In this document: positions 33,166 through 33,500 of the stretch, piece by piece
How positions within the stretch are numbered: position 1 is the stretch's first letter
Layout of the letters: every line of letters starts with the position of its first letter
From: Chrysomallon squamiferum
Taxonomy: Eukaryota > Mollusca > Gastropoda > Neomphalida > Peltospiridae
Direction: 5' to 3'
Length of the DNA stretch: 33,500 nt
NCBI GenBank assembly: GCA_012295275.1
Contig: CM022679.1
Location: forward strand, 14,695,842 to 14,729,341
Notes under the pieces: model-generated
The model's database searches: none
What the model was told of the DNA's origin: nothing
What the model saw: the letters and a program-made list of their open reading frames with translations, nothing else
Translations under genes and position numbers: made by a program

Positions 33166-33500
33166 CAAAATAAACAGTTCAATCTTATCTACAAATTAAA
33201 TATTGAACGCAAAATTTATATTCAAAATATTTGAGAATGGATGTTTGATGATGATTATTTTGAATAATAAAATTTTAACTCACTTGAAAATTCATTTAAA
33301 ACTAATTAAATATCAGTATTTTGCTTTTATTTCTCTCTAAGATGTGGAAAACTATGCGATTTAACAAGAGAAAATTCAAGAGTCCACATTTATTCCACAG
33401 GTTATCATAATTTAACAGTAATAAAGTTTTGATCTATACAGTGACAGATTATTTACTGAATAATCAATAAAAATAATATAACAAAGTTAACAGTTAATTT

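Larger units (their letters stand above)
31778..33500 (-). other. Intron, partial (upstream of first visible exon)
   Basis: No sequence encoding the expected MCGIF start or EYRGYDSAG segment is present, so the preceding GFAT exon lies beyond the window. The region holds a GAGT tetranucleotide run near 32378-32392, AAT repeats near 32078-32097, and the duplications at 32780-33165. Confidence 0.8.

Overview
The window is animal nuclear DNA: very AT-rich, full of microsatellites and poly(A) runs, with short coding islands separated by long introns bounded by GT and AG. A mollusc or similar invertebrate would fit this texture, but that is a guess; nothing in the window fixes the taxon. No bacterial-type gene organisation is present.

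One protein-coding gene is recognisable. On the minus strand, eight internal exons (31777 down to 538) join in frame with matching splice phases into 278 complete codons. They encode the glutaminase domain, except its extreme N-terminus, and the linker of glutamine:fructose-6-phosphate aminotransferase (GFAT, GFPT family), the entry enzyme of the hexosamine pathway. The first exon(s), with the start codon and catalytic Cys, lie beyond 33500. The exons for the C-terminal sugar-isomerase (SIS) half lie before position 1. All seven complete introns are canonical GT-AG.

Layout from left to right: 1-537 intron; exon 538-701; intron 702-2290; exon 2291-2402; an 8.8 kb intron rich in simple and degenerate tandem repeats; exons 11241-11320, 11783-11844 and 13668-13802; a 15.2 kb intron; exons 28990-29048, 30374-30499 and 31679-31777; then 5' intron to the end.

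The 15.2 kb intron holds the most interesting material. From about 18.9 to 27.1 kb there is a head-to-tail cluster of decayed copies of one retroelement family, all on the plus strand and so antisense to GFAT. Two copies carry a leader matching the hammerhead ribozyme core, and both have lost the catalytic G12. Two copies share a Lys/Asn-rich ORF start. One copy has a gag-like ORF with zinc-knuckle motifs, followed by a frameshifted reverse transcriptase with a YLDD motif. Hammerhead leader, head-to-tail arrangement and the sequence style of the reverse transcriptase together point to a Penelope-like element. A gag-like ORF in front of such a reverse transcriptase would be an unusual arrangement.

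The other introns hold intron-specific degenerate tandem repeats, one recent perfect 51-bp duplication, and a few possible regulatory words, including a UPR-element-like TGACGTGG.
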